From the NCBI RefSeq assembly GCF_002813295.1, contig NZ_PHUE01000001.1, positions 1,550,001-1,614,000 on the forward strand: DNA of 64,000 bases, read 5' to 3'. A model generated the notes under the pieces. That model worked only from the letters and a program-made list of their open reading frames with translations, searched no databases and was not told the origin of the DNA. Numbering within the stretch: the first letter of the stretch is position 1; each line of letters starts with the position of its first letter. This DNA is from Flavobacterium sp. 5. Its GTDB lineage: Bacteria > Bacteroidota > Bacteroidia > Flavobacteriales > Flavobacteriaceae. Position numbers and translations under genes: made by a program. Of this stretch, positions 45,577 through 55,945 are shown in pieces.

Positions 45577-47895
45577 ATGATCTTAAAAAAAACTACTTCT
45601 ATTTTTGTTTTATTGTTTTTACTCAGTATTCCATCAATCCTTTTTTCTCAGGAAAAGAAACCCAAAGTCGTATTAGTACTAAGCGGAGGTGGCGCAAAAG
45701 GAGTTGCACATATTCCTCTACTACAAAAACTGGATTCGTTGCACATTGTTCCTGATCTTATCGTTGGAAATAGTATGGGGAGCATCATCGGAGGCTTGTA
45801 TGCTATGGGATATTCTGGAGATAGTATCGAAAAAATAACCAAAAACATCGATTGGGATAAAATACTTGGAGGAGGTCTATCTCTGGAAAAAGTAAGCGTA
45901 GAGGAAAAAAGAGAGTTCGAGCGCTATTTAGCTGGAATTGGAATTAAAGATGGAAAATTAAATAGTGTTAGTTCCATATTAAATGACCAAAATTTAAGAG
46001 AATATCTTTCTGAATTGACTTTTCCTGTTTACAATATTAAAGATTTTGATAAACTATCAATACCCTTTCGAGCCATGGCAACCGATTTAGTCGAGGGAAA
46101 AGAAGTAATATTAAGCAAAGGGAATCTAGCATATGCTATGAGAGCCAGTATGTCCTTACCCGCTGTTTTTAATCCAATGAATTATGAAAAAACAGTATTG
46201 GTTGATGGAGGTGTAATGAATAATTTCCCTACAGACATTGCAAAACAAATGGGAGCTGACATTATAATTGGAAGCGATGTAGGTGGAGGAATGGAGCCTA
46301 TAGAAAAACTAAACAATTTTGCTACGGTTTTAATGCAAACCAGTATGTTTCCGAGCAATATTAAAAATCCTGCAAACCGAGCGCTTTGTGATATTTTAGT
46401 GGATCACCTACCTAATTTACGATTTTCGACAGCTGATTTTGCAAAAAGTAACGAAATATACGACGATGGTAAAATTGCAACAGCGCAAAATTTACCTGCT
46501 TTGATAGCATTGGCTGAAAAATTAAAAGGCTTTCCACAACGAACTCACGAGTTACCAAAAATGGTCAACGAATTCACCTTTGACACTATTGTTTATAAAA
46601 ATATAAGCAAAGAAAACATTCCATTGGTAATGGCCCGAACAAACATCAAAACAAATACAAAATACAATACTAAGGATCTAATTGACGGTATAAACAGAGC
46701 CATGGGTACAAATCTTTTTGATCAGATCACTTATAGCTATTTTATAAAAGAGGACAACAAATTAGGGCTAACGTTATACGGACATGAACACACCAAGAAT
46801 CAATTAAATGTCTCGCTTCACTATGATACTTATAGAGGTGTTGGATTGATTCTGAATTACACTGCTAGAAATGTTCTTGCGGAATCATCCCGTCTTCTAA
46901 TTACAGCAGATATCGCAGAACAACCAAAAGCCAGAATTGATTTTCAGAAAAATTTTGGAAAAAACAAAGACTGGTGGTGGGGATCAGAACTTTATGGTGC
47001 CTTCTTAGAACAAGAAATCTTTATAGATGGTAAATCAGCAGATAATATGCGCTACAACACTTTTGAATTTAACAATGAGTTTAACAGAAATTTAAATTCA
47101 CTTAAAAGTTACGTTGGCTTTGGTTTAAACTACATCTACACAGAATTAAAACCAAAATATAATAGCAATTATAATAGTAATCCAATAGACAATTATAATT
47201 TCGATGACATAGAAATAAATGTGCATTACATAAGCAATGACATGGACAAAGTTTTTTTTGCTACCAATGGAACCATTTTAAAAACCAAAATAAGCCGTTC
47301 GTTGCTAACAGATGTTAACGTCTCTTTTTCAGATCCAGACTTGATAGGAGTTTCAGGGGTTACAAATGGTTACACAAAATTTGAATTTGGATTTGAAAAG
47401 AGAATGATTTTAAGAAAGAAAATAACTGGAATGATTGGATTTGACGCCAATTTCATCTTCCAAGACAAACTAAAAAGTAATCAAAACTCATTTTCAGATT
47501 ACGGTTTGGCAGCAAATTATTTCTTTGGAGGAATCATTCCAAGTTCTGGTAGTAATCGTTTTTCATTTCCTGGGCTTCATGAAGACGAGCTCAATGTTAC
47601 ACAATTTATGGGAATTAGACTTGGTGCCCAAATAAATCCAACGGGGAAATTATACTTAACCCCGCATTTTAACATTGCTTCGGTTGGCTTTGATAACTTT
47701 AACGAATACATCGGTAAATCATTTTCTCCAAAAGGAGATTGGGATCAAAATTTTGAAACTAGTCTTGTAATGTCTGGAGGAGCTGCCATTTCCTATCAAT
47801 CCATTTTAGGACCTATACACTTTGATACTTCATGGATCAATAATATTGATAAAACGAGATTATTTTTTAGTGTTGGACTCTCTTTAAATCCATAA
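45577..47895 (+). CDS. Patatin-like outer-membrane phospholipase
   Basis: 772 residues. A signal peptide (about 1-24) precedes the patatin hydrolase domain (about 30-310): oxyanion loop SGGGAKG (36-42), nucleophile Ser66 in GNSMG and catalytic D210 in VDGG. After a POTRA-like linker (about 340-400) the remaining 370 residues are beta-barrel in character (alternating aromatic strands, ending FFSVGLSLNP). This is the two-part patatin/surface antigen layout of type Vd-like or BamA-like lipases. It should act as a lipid acyl hydrolase at the outer membrane. It is monocistronic. Confidence 0.9.
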   Translation: MILKKTTSIFVLLFLLSIPSILFSQEKKPKVVLVLSGGGAKGVAHIPLLQKLDSLHIVPDLIVGNSMGSIIGGLYAMGYSGDSIEKITKNIDWDKILGGGLSLEKVSVEEKREFERYLAGIGIKDGKLNSVSSILNDQNLREYLSELTFPVYNIKDFDKLSIPFRAMATDLVEGKEVILSKGNLAYAMRASMSLPAVFNPMNYEKTVLVDGGVMNNFPTDIAKQMGADIIIGSDVGGGMEPIEKLNNFATVLMQTSMFPSNIKNPANRALCDILVDHLPNLRFSTADFAKSNEIYDDGKIATAQNLPALIALAEKLKGFPQRTHELPKMVNEFTFDTIVYKNISKENIPLVMARTNIKTNTKYNTKDLIDGINRAMGTNLFDQITYSYFIKEDNKLGLTLYGHEHTKNQLNVSLHYDTYRGVGLILNYTARNVLAESSRLLITADIAEQPKARIDFQKNFGKNKDWWWGSELYGAFLEQEIFIDGKSADNMRYNTFEFNNEFNRNLNSLKSYVGFGLNYIYTELKPKYNSNYNSNPIDNYNFDDIEINVHYISNDMDKVFFATNGTILKTKISRSLLTDVNVSFSDPDLIGVSGVTNGYTKFEFGFEKRMILRKKITGMIGFDANFIFQDKLKSNQNSFSDYGLAANYFFGGIIPSSGSNRFSFPGLHEDELNVTQFMGIRLGAQINPTGKLYLTPHFNIASVGFDNFNEYIGKSFSPKGDWDQNFETSLVMSGGAAISYQSILGPIHFDTSWINNIDKTRLFFSVGLSLNP

Positions 47896-47925
47896 TAAAA
47901 TTAATTAAAAGAATATTAAAAACAC

Positions 47926-47954
47926 AAAACCCGTTTCGAAAAGAAACGGGTTTT
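47926..47954. terminator. Terminator between patatin gene and the PUL
   Basis: A perfect 12-bp stem (AAAACCCGTTTC with GAAACGGGTTTT) with loop GAAAA, T-rich on both sides, between convergent genes. Confidence 0.9.
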
Positions 47955-47990
47955 TACCCTATCCATAAAGTTCTTTAAGATTAATAAGAA

Positions 47991-50009
47991 CTACTCTTGC
48001 AGCAGCGAAAACTTTATAGCAGTTCCTCCTCCGGATGCTAAATTTAAATCTAGCACCGTTTTACTAGTAACAACTTTATTCTCAATTGTTACTGGATATG
48101 GATTTATTTTATAGTTAGCTCCCTTACCATCTGCATATATTTCAGCTTGATATTTTTTCCCTTCTTCTAAAAAAGATAAAGAGACTTTTATTTTTCGAGG
48201 TTCTCTGTTGGTAATAGAACCCAAATACCAATTTTTGCCCTCCCAATCTTTTCTCACGATAGTGGTGTATTCTCCAATTTTAGAATCCAATACTTTGGTT
48301 TCTGACCAGATACATGGCACATCTTTTACGAATTTAAATTCAGGTTTTCCTTCATAATTTTCAGGCAAATCTGCAGCCATTTGCAAAGGGCTAAACAATA
48401 TAACATATAAAGCCAATTGACTTGCTAATGTTGTTTGTACCTTTGCATTATTAGGTGTTTTATAATCAAAATTAAAAATACCTGGCGTATAATCAAGAGA
48501 CCCTGAAAGCATTCTAGTAAACGGTAAAGTAACCGTATGCTCAGGCGAATTACCACCATCTGCAGACCAAGCATTGTATTCTTGTCCTCTAGCTCCTTCT
48601 TGAGACATTAAGTTAGGATAGGTGCGTTGCAATCCTGTTCCTTTTACTGGTTCATGATTATCAATCATAATATGGTATTTTGCAGCAGTTTCAACTACTT
48701 TTCGGTAATGACGAACACCATATTGACTATCATGCCATTCTTTTTTGTCTAAATACTTATTTACGTAACCCGTTTTTACAGTATTCATTCCCAAACTATT
48801 GTAAAGTTTGAATGCATCATCTAACTGATTTTCGTAGTTTTTTGAAGCACCCGCAGTTTCATTATGTCCTATTAAACGAACATTTTTCTCTGCGGCATAC
48901 TTTGTTATCTCTTTTAAATCAAAGTCAGAATAGGGTTTTGTAAAACTAAATACATTTCCATCGGCGGTCCAATCGCCATCCCAGCCTACATTCCAACCTT
49001 CAACAAGAACTCCATCTAAATTATTTTTGGAAGCAAAATCAATGTATTCTTTAACAATTTTAGTAGTTGCTCCGTGTTTTGGGCCTTGACCCCAAGTGTA
49101 TTTTTCGAGATGCATTCCCCACCAAATACCAATGTATTTTGAAGGTTCTATCCAAGACTCATCTGCAATTTTTGTAGGTTCATTTAGATTTAGCATCAAT
49201 GTAGAAGTTATCAAATCACCTGGATTATTGCCCACAATAACGGTTCTCCAAGGCGTAACAAAAGGAGTTTGAGCATATACTTTTACACCATCTGCCCAAG
49301 GTACTAAATCACTTTTGTACTGATTCCCTTTTTGCTTCAATAATGTCATCGAACCAAAGTCAGTAAGATTGGCTTCGTGGATAGCAACAAATAATTTGTC
49401 TTTAGTTTCAAAAGTAGCAGGAGTATTAATTGTATCTGTTTTACTCATGAGTGTTTTTTTATACTCACTTTCGTAATAACTGTTATCCCTGTGAACAGGA
49501 ATCGACCATACTTCATTATCAAACGGAAATGAAAATTGGGTAATTTCATTTGATATTTTAACTTTATCTAAATGCGGCTGTTTTGGAAAAGAATATCTAA
49601 ACCCTAAACCATCATCAAAAACGCGAAAGATAATATCAACTAGTCTTTCTTCACCTTTTGATTCTTTTAAATGAACAACTAATTCATTATGATTATCTCT
49701 AACTTTTCTGAATTCACCCCATGGCTGCTCCCAAGTGGTGTCGGCCGTATTTTTGTCCACTTTTATTACTTCAAATCCTTCGGTCATTTTTTGAATTTCT
49801 TGAAACTCAAAACCTAACAAAGAGGGTTCTATTACTGACTTTCCGTTAGAATAAAAACTATATTGAGGTTGACCACTATTTGTTAAATCAAATTTCAACT
49901 CATTATTTTTATTTGGAGAGCTAATAGAATACCCTTTTTTAGCATTACAAGACAAGGATAATGCAAACACAAAACCTACTAGGCAAAATTTATATATTAT
50001 TTTTTTCAT
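47991..50009 (-). CDS. GH97 glycoside hydrolase, SusB-like
   Basis: 672 residues with a lipoprotein-type signal (MKKIIYKFCLVGFVFALSLSC). The N-terminal beta domain (about 30-290) is followed by the family 97 barrel: IWWGMHLEKYTWGQGPKHG, GVLVEGWNVGWDGDW and MIDNHEPVKGTGLQRTYPN with MSQEGARGQEYN. The DNHEP and QEGARG Glu residues match the inverting, calcium-dependent alpha-glucosidase branch typified by SusB and not the retaining alpha-galactosidases. It should release glucose from alpha-linked oligosaccharides. It ends the PUL operon. Confidence 0.92.
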   Translation of the reverse strand: MKKIIYKFCLVGFVFALSLSCNAKKGYSISSPNKNNELKFDLTNSGQPQYSFYSNGKSVIEPSLLGFEFQEIQKMTEGFEVIKVDKNTADTTWEQPWGEFRKVRDNHNELVVHLKESKGEERLVDIIFRVFDDGLGFRYSFPKQPHLDKVKISNEITQFSFPFDNEVWSIPVHRDNSYYESEYKKTLMSKTDTINTPATFETKDKLFVAIHEANLTDFGSMTLLKQKGNQYKSDLVPWADGVKVYAQTPFVTPWRTVIVGNNPGDLITSTLMLNLNEPTKIADESWIEPSKYIGIWWGMHLEKYTWGQGPKHGATTKIVKEYIDFASKNNLDGVLVEGWNVGWDGDWTADGNVFSFTKPYSDFDLKEITKYAAEKNVRLIGHNETAGASKNYENQLDDAFKLYNSLGMNTVKTGYVNKYLDKKEWHDSQYGVRHYRKVVETAAKYHIMIDNHEPVKGTGLQRTYPNLMSQEGARGQEYNAWSADGGNSPEHTVTLPFTRMLSGSLDYTPGIFNFDYKTPNNAKVQTTLASQLALYVILFSPLQMAADLPENYEGKPEFKFVKDVPCIWSETKVLDSKIGEYTTIVRKDWEGKNWYLGSITNREPRKIKVSLSFLEEGKKYQAEIYADGKGANYKINPYPVTIENKVVTSKTVLDLNLASGGGTAIKFSLLQE

Positions 50010-50035
50010 TATTTAATTTGCATTAATTATAACTG

Positions 50036-51283
50036 CTATTTAATTTCATTTAATAGTTGTTTTGCTTTATCGGGTTGCATTGATCTATAATAATCAAATA
50101 CTTTGTCGAGCTTTTTTTGTACCTCAACATCCCCTTTCTTTGCTTTTCTCAAATTATAAAGTGTGCTAATTTCAGAGAACATACTGGTGGTATTTTTAAC
50201 ACCCGCAAAGGTTTTAATCTTTTCTAAATAAGTATATCCAAACTCTTTGGTTGGTTCTATCATGGTTCCCTCCCCAAAGTCATTCCAAGTAATGAGTTGA
50301 AGATAATTCACATTGGCAGATTTTGCCATTGCTAATGTTTCGTCTAGAGTTGCGCCGTTGTTATGTTCTATAGTCCAGCCTATAGCATCGCCAGCACCTC
50401 CTTCTTTATAAAAGTCTTTAAAACCTGGATAAGCACTACCCATACCAACTGAAAGTTTGGGAAATGTATTCGCATAAAAATTACTTAAATTGGTATTGTT
50501 TTTATACACCCAAGCATACTCACCCGCAGCGTTTGCACCAGCTTCGGAAGATTCGCCCCATAATGTCAAAAATGTTGGTTTTGTAGTCAACCCACTAAAA
50601 GCAGCTGTCCAGTCATCAGGAGTAATCAAAGAAATTGGCCCAAAATTTAGCAACAAAGGTTTATTGTTAATCTTTATATAACTAGCACTCCCAAAATAAT
50701 TATTCTTCATATAATTCATATCTGTTTTTGCAGCACTTGTCATTGTAGGTGCCAAACCAGCATCTACAATATTTTTTAAAAACCGATCTTCATACACAAT
50801 GGCATATTCTAAACCTACATCATCAAGCATAGCGATGAGTTGTTCTGTATTTTCTTTGACCATTTTGTAATCATTAAGATCATACGTACCATACCAATCA
50901 ATTAAAACCCCATCTATTCCTGCATATTTCATCAATAATAAATGATTCTCAATCACTTCCTTATCACCAGAATGGTATGGCCCAATAAGTGGATAATAAT
51001 AAGAAGCAATTTCTCTACGACCATTGACATCAACATTATTTGGATTTTTGTTTGCCATTGTCCAATGATACCCCCATTTATGATCTGAACTACTTTCATT
51101 AGTTTCAAACCAAGCCATATAATGCATGTAGATTTTGGTGTTGTTTGTTTTTTCGATAGGGACAGGTTTAAACGTTTCTGTAACTGGAGGAGCAGTACTT
51201 GAACTTTTATCATCACTGCTACAACCCGATACTATTAAAACATTAATAATCCCAACACACAACAAGGTGAAATATCTATTCAT
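50036..51283 (-). CDS. GH71/GH99-like lipoprotein glycosidase
   Basis: 415 residues. Lipoprotein signal with lipidated Cys near residue 21 (VSGCSSDD) and a Ser/Thr/Pro tether, so probably surface exposed. The domain starts KIYMHYMAWFETN and includes GYHWTMANKNPN, IDGVLIDWYGTYD, YAIVYEDRF and LITWNDFGEGTMIEP, all typical of GH99-like (GH71/99) barrels. GH99 enzymes cut inside alpha-mannan, while GH71 enzymes cut alpha-1,3-glucan. With a GH97 alpha-glucosidase next door an alpha-glucan target is favoured, but this is inference. It lies 96 bases after susD with a hairpin between, and 26 bases before the GH97 gene. Confidence 0.8.
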   Translation of the reverse strand: MNRYFTLLCVGIINVLIVSGCSSDDKSSSTAPPVTETFKPVPIEKTNNTKIYMHYMAWFETNESSSDHKWGYHWTMANKNPNNVDVNGRREIASYYYPLIGPYHSGDKEVIENHLLLMKYAGIDGVLIDWYGTYDLNDYKMVKENTEQLIAMLDDVGLEYAIVYEDRFLKNIVDAGLAPTMTSAAKTDMNYMKNNYFGSASYIKINNKPLLLNFGPISLITPDDWTAAFSGLTTKPTFLTLWGESSEAGANAAGEYAWVYKNNTNLSNFYANTFPKLSVGMGSAYPGFKDFYKEGGAGDAIGWTIEHNNGATLDETLAMAKSANVNYLQLITWNDFGEGTMIEPTKEFGYTYLEKIKTFAGVKNTTSMFSEISTLYNLRKAKKGDVEVQKKLDKVFDYYRSMQPDKAKQLLNEIK

Positions 51284-51334
51284 AGGTTCGTATTTATTAT
51301 TATGGTCATGTGTAATTGTTGATTCTTAAAAAAT

Positions 51335-51371
51335 ATCAGCCTCCCACGACTAACCAACATGGGAGACTGAT
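51335..51371 (-). terminator. Intercistronic hairpin between susD and the GH99-like gene
   Basis: A 12-position stem with one mismatch (51335-51346 with 51360-51371, core CCTCCCA/TGGGAG) followed on the minus strand by ATATTTTTT. It could partly end transcription so that SusC/SusD are made in excess over the enzymes, or stabilise the upstream mRNA. Confidence 0.6.
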
Positions 51372-51379
51372 AAAAAAAA

Positions 51380-52888
51380 CTAAAACTCATAACCAGGATT
51401 TTGTTTTAAATTTTTATTTGTTAATAATACCGTAGTTGGTATTGGAAAAATAGCTTTGTATTGTTCAGTAGCTCCTTTTTCCCACCATGGCAAAAAGAAT
51501 GTTCCAAAACGGATGTTATCTGTTCTTCTTCTTCCTTCAAATGTAAATTCCTTTAGTAACTCCTTATCAATAAAATTCAGATCAATTATTGCTGGCATTT
51601 CTTCTCCAGCACGAGCTGTTATTTGTTGAACAAATGGCATTGCCAAATCTGGAGAGCCTAAGCGTACATAACACTCTGCTTGCATCATCAAAATTTCGGC
51701 ATAACGAATTAATACGAAATCATGATCACGTTCCCAACTTTCGCCTGCTTTCATTTCATATTTACCTAAACGAACCCCTTGATTATCTTTAGCATCAGCA
51801 ACACTTGTTACTTCTTCAGTATACGTCAATGGTTCTCCATTATCCATAATAATTACAGTTCCAGTTGCTAGATTGATTTGATCACCTGCTACCATACATT
51901 TTTTTCTTTTATCAGTATCTGAAAAACTTGAATAAACACCTGGTTGTGCACACATTCCGTTAGCGCTCCATGGATAATCCCCAGTAGGAGAAAGCGTTAA
52001 TTTATGCAGATAATGACAAGACATTGAACTCATATAATTCCCAACAGTTCCTGCTTTTGAATCGTAAGGAATTGCAAAAATTATTTCAGGTGACTTTTGA
52101 TTTTCTGTTGCAAAATTGGCAAAGAAATCTGGCGCCAAAGTATAACCTGAAACTTTTTGACACATATCAATACAATCCTGCCAACGTGCCGTTCCTATAA
52201 AAGCTTCAGAATTTAAATACAATCTTGCCAATATAGAATAAGCAACATTTTTTGTCAATTTTGAATAAACTACGTTTGAATTTAAATAAGGAATAGCATC
52301 TAACAATTCTTTTTCGACAAAATCGTAAACTTGTTTTCTTGTAGAATTTGATGGCAAACCTACATCCTCAAAATTGGTTACAATTGGCACATTACCAAAT
52401 AAATCCAAAAGATTATAGTAGTAATAAGCTCTCAATGCTTTTAACTCCGCATAAATTGGCGCTTTTTCGTCTGTTGTCAGGGTTGATTTATCTATTTGAT
52501 AGATAATCGAGTTGATCTTGGCAATTCCTGTATAATTGTAACGCCAAGCCGAAAGAATCATACGATTATCTGCTTTCCAGGTATGTCTTTGCGCATCCTG
52601 ATATTGTCCTCCATCATACCAGTTTGTTCCTCTGGTAGGAATAGTAGCTTCGTCTGAAACTGTTTCGTTTAAGAAAAAAACATACTCACAAGTTGGGTAT
52701 GAGTTTGTAATCGCATCGGCAAACCCTCTTAACGAAGAATAAGCACCACCAACCAGTGCATCAATTTCTTTAGAAGTCTTTCCAAAGTTTCCATCTTCTA
52801 CTTTATCATATAACTGTTCATCCAAATTGGTACATGAAATAGTAAAAAGCATGCTTATAAGTAATACCGCTATTATTTTGACTTTCAT
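51380..52888 (-). CDS. SusD/RagB-family surface glycan-binding lipoprotein
   Basis: 502 residues. Lipoprotein signal MKVKIIAVLLISMLFTISC with Cys19, then the SusD start NLDEQLYDKVEDGNF. TPR-like segments (LKALRAYYYYNLLDLFGNVPIVT, RYAEILMMQAECYVRLG) and the C-terminal RRRTDNIRFGTF with FPIPTTVLLTNKNLKQNPGY are diagnostic. It caps the SusC transporter at the cell surface and passes glycans to it. It lies 28 bases after the susC gene. Confidence 0.96.
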   Translation of the reverse strand: MKVKIIAVLLISMLFTISCTNLDEQLYDKVEDGNFGKTSKEIDALVGGAYSSLRGFADAITNSYPTCEYVFFLNETVSDEATIPTRGTNWYDGGQYQDAQRHTWKADNRMILSAWRYNYTGIAKINSIIYQIDKSTLTTDEKAPIYAELKALRAYYYYNLLDLFGNVPIVTNFEDVGLPSNSTRKQVYDFVEKELLDAIPYLNSNVVYSKLTKNVAYSILARLYLNSEAFIGTARWQDCIDMCQKVSGYTLAPDFFANFATENQKSPEIIFAIPYDSKAGTVGNYMSSMSCHYLHKLTLSPTGDYPWSANGMCAQPGVYSSFSDTDKRKKCMVAGDQINLATGTVIIMDNGEPLTYTEEVTSVADAKDNQGVRLGKYEMKAGESWERDHDFVLIRYAEILMMQAECYVRLGSPDLAMPFVQQITARAGEEMPAIIDLNFIDKELLKEFTFEGRRRTDNIRFGTFFLPWWEKGATEQYKAIFPIPTTVLLTNKNLKQNPGYEF

Positions 52889-52916
52889 TTTTTATATTTT
52901 ATAGTTATCAATTCGC

Positions 52917-55916
52917 TTAGTTATTTAGCGTAAAATTCAATCCAACAGAAACTGTAGTTGGTCTAGGATAATTATTATACTTATCTATTCCAGGTGCTGC
53001 CAATCCAGTTTGATCTGATCCATCTTGAGCATTTAAACCGATTTCTGGATCAACACCTTTATATTTTGTAAAGACAGCTAAGTTCTCTCCTAGCATATAA
53101 ACTCTAAGTTTTGAACCTTTCCAATTTATTGGCAAAGTGTATCCAATCGTAAGGGTTTGAAGTCTAAAGAAAGATGCATCTTCTATCCAATAACTTGAAT
53201 ATTTTGGAGCTGAAGTAATGCCACTTGTCAAGAAATCATCTGGCACATTGTAAGCTGGCAATCTGCTAGGATCATTAAGCATCATGTTTGTTGCATTCAA
53301 AGCTTTTTGTCCAAACATCCCGTAACCAGTAATACCAAGATCAAAATTTCCGTAAGTAAAATTCATTCCAATACCTAAAGTCAAATCAGGCTGAATGTTT
53401 CCTAAATCTCTTTTATCAGCATCAACAACAGCATCGCCTAAAACTTTTTCTCCAGCTGCATTGTAGTACAACATCGCTCCATTTTCGTCTAAACCTGCAC
53501 TTTTAAAACCCCAGAAAGTTCCAACAGGATATCCTTCAGCAATAATTTGAGAATATTGTCCTGACATACCAGATAATCCATGTAATGATCCACTGTAAAT
53601 AACATCCGTGCTGTAAGTTGGATTCGATAATTTTTCAATTTTTTGAATATTATGTGCCAAGGTTACATTAGCATTCCATGAAAATTTATCTCCTTTAATG
53701 ATATCAGCATTCAACGTAAGTTCAACTCCTTTATTAGACATTTCACCAACGTTAGCTAACATTGTACCTACTAAATAAGGCGGTTGTGGTACTTCGTAGG
53801 TGTATAATAAATCATGAGTATTTTTTGAATACCATTCAAAAGATCCTGTAATTCTTTCAAAAAGACTAAAATCTACACCAACATTTATTTGCTCTGTTGT
53901 TTCCCATTTTAAATCAGGGTTTGGGTTTTGCTTTGGAGAATAAGCCAAACTCCAAGTTCCAGTAATTGGATCATAATAACTATCGTTTCCAACACCTAAA
54001 ATAGAAAGTGATTTATACTCACCAATTCCGTCTTGATTACCAGTAACTCCATAACCAACTCTTAATTTTAAACTCCCTAACCAATCTTTTGTAGAACTCA
54101 TAAAATCCTCATTGGATATTTTCCAAGCTGCAGATGCAGATGGGAAAGTTCCCCATTTGTTGTTTTCACCAAAACGACTTGAACCATCTCGTCTTATCGT
54201 TGCTGTTAAAAGATATTTACTATCGTAACCATAATTTGCACGGGCAAAAAATGAAGCCAAATTTGATTTCCCTTTATAAGAATACACATCACCTAAACGG
54301 TAATTATATCCAGCACCCAAATTATTATACGTAAATTCATCTGTAACAAAACCACTACGTTGTGCACCAAAACCTTCGTAGATATTCTCAAAATAAGAAT
54401 AACCAGCCATAGCACTAATGTTATGTTTATCAATTATTTTATTATAATTCAAATAAATTTCACCTTGCCCATTCGTATATTCTGAATAGGTTTTTTGAGC
54501 ATAGCCATCTTCAGTTCTTCCTTCCATAACAGCATAGGATGGTTTATAAGTATTTGCCTGTACTGCATTATGTTCTAATGAAATATTACCTACAGCTGTA
54601 AAGTCTTTGAATAATTTAATTTCTGTTTTAAAATACCCCAAAATTCTATGTCTCTTATTATCAACTGTTCTGTTAGTTAAAATTTCAACAGGATTTTCAT
54701 AAATAGTACCTGCTACTGAAGTAAATTCTCCATTAGAATCATATACTGGAATAGTTGGATTTAAGTTATAAGAACGTTCAAAAATTCTATAATCTAAAGG
54801 ATGCCATTTGTCTATATTAGCAAATAAACCCACGTCGAATTTTACATCTTTATTTTCTCCAAGATATTGATAAGCGCTAATGTTTGCACTTAATCTCTCA
54901 AGACCAGTCGTTTTTATAACACCCTCATTGTTTAAATATGATAATGATGTTCTAAAACCACTATCAGCTTTACCAGAATTAATACTCAAAGTATGTGATT
55001 GAGAAATAGCAGTCTGCTCTAACTCTTTTTGCCAATTTGTATTTGCTCCGTAATCAATAGCATCTTTATTTCCTGTTTGACGAACGTACCCTCTCCATTG
55101 ATTTGCCGATAAAAGATCCAAATTATCCTGAACAAAACCAACGCTTGATAATCCGCTATACACTACAGAAACACCTTTAGTTCCAGATTTTGTAGTTATG
55201 ATGATAACTCCATTAGCACCTCTGGATCCGTAAATTGCTGTTGCCGAAGCATCTTTTAAGACATCGACAGATTTAATATCTGAAGGCTGAATTACATTAA
55301 TATCAACCCCAGCAATACCATCTACAACTATCAATGGGCTGTTACTTGCTGTTAATGAAGTTCCTCCGCGTAGTCGTAATGTAGAACCAGCGCTGGGATC
55401 GCCAGAAGGACGAATAACATTCAAACCTGCAACTTTTCCTTGCAAAACCTGCTCTGTAGATGAAATTGTCCCTTTAACTAAATCATCACCTCTAACAGTC
55501 GAAATAGCACCAGTTAAATCTCCTTTTCTTACCTTTCCATATCCCACAGAAACCACTTGTACTTCTGCCAACTGATACCCATCATTTTGCAAACGGATAT
55601 TTAGCTTTGAACTTGATTCGTTTATCTGAACTTTTTGTTTAGCCGAGCCTATAAATGATACTTCTATAGCACCTCCGATAGCAACTTCGATTGTAAAACT
55701 TCCGTCAAAATCTGTTGTAGTTGCATTTTTTGTACCAACCTCAATAACTGTAGCTCCCGACAACACACTTCCTGTATTGTCAGAAACGGTTCCCGATACT
55801 TTCTTTTTTCCCTGTGCAAACATTCCTGCAGAAAGAAAAAGCATCAGAATCATCAATAACAATGATTTATTTGCCCACATTGGATGTGGTACTCTTTTTA
55901 TATTTTTACTATTCAT
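52917..55916 (-). CDS. SusC/RagA-family TonB-linked outer-membrane transporter
   Basis: 999 residues. After the signal (about 1-35, ending MFAQG) come the CarboxypepD-like domain (KKVSGTVSDNTGSVLSGATV), the TonB box region VVSVGYGKVRKGDLTGAIS and the plug with DGIAGVDINVIQPSDIKSVDVLKD, ATAIYGSRGANGVI, before a 22-strand barrel ending VSVGLNFTLN. It imports oligosaccharides with energy from TonB. The N-terminus offers two Met starts (1 and 13). It pairs with the SusD gene downstream. Confidence 0.96.
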   Translation of the reverse strand: MNSKNIKRVPHPMWANKSLLLMILMLFLSAGMFAQGKKKVSGTVSDNTGSVLSGATVIEVGTKNATTTDFDGSFTIEVAIGGAIEVSFIGSAKQKVQINESSSKLNIRLQNDGYQLAEVQVVSVGYGKVRKGDLTGAISTVRGDDLVKGTISSTEQVLQGKVAGLNVIRPSGDPSAGSTLRLRGGTSLTASNSPLIVVDGIAGVDINVIQPSDIKSVDVLKDASATAIYGSRGANGVIIITTKSGTKGVSVVYSGLSSVGFVQDNLDLLSANQWRGYVRQTGNKDAIDYGANTNWQKELEQTAISQSHTLSINSGKADSGFRTSLSYLNNEGVIKTTGLERLSANISAYQYLGENKDVKFDVGLFANIDKWHPLDYRIFERSYNLNPTIPVYDSNGEFTSVAGTIYENPVEILTNRTVDNKRHRILGYFKTEIKLFKDFTAVGNISLEHNAVQANTYKPSYAVMEGRTEDGYAQKTYSEYTNGQGEIYLNYNKIIDKHNISAMAGYSYFENIYEGFGAQRSGFVTDEFTYNNLGAGYNYRLGDVYSYKGKSNLASFFARANYGYDSKYLLTATIRRDGSSRFGENNKWGTFPSASAAWKISNEDFMSSTKDWLGSLKLRVGYGVTGNQDGIGEYKSLSILGVGNDSYYDPITGTWSLAYSPKQNPNPDLKWETTEQINVGVDFSLFERITGSFEWYSKNTHDLLYTYEVPQPPYLVGTMLANVGEMSNKGVELTLNADIIKGDKFSWNANVTLAHNIQKIEKLSNPTYSTDVIYSGSLHGLSGMSGQYSQIIAEGYPVGTFWGFKSAGLDENGAMLYYNAAGEKVLGDAVVDADKRDLGNIQPDLTLGIGMNFTYGNFDLGITGYGMFGQKALNATNMMLNDPSRLPAYNVPDDFLTSGITSAPKYSSYWIEDASFFRLQTLTIGYTLPINWKGSKLRVYMLGENLAVFTKYKGVDPEIGLNAQDGSDQTGLAAPGIDKYNNYPRPTTVSVGLNFTLNN

Positions 55917-55945
55917 TAGAATTGGTGTTTTAATTTGATAGTGAA

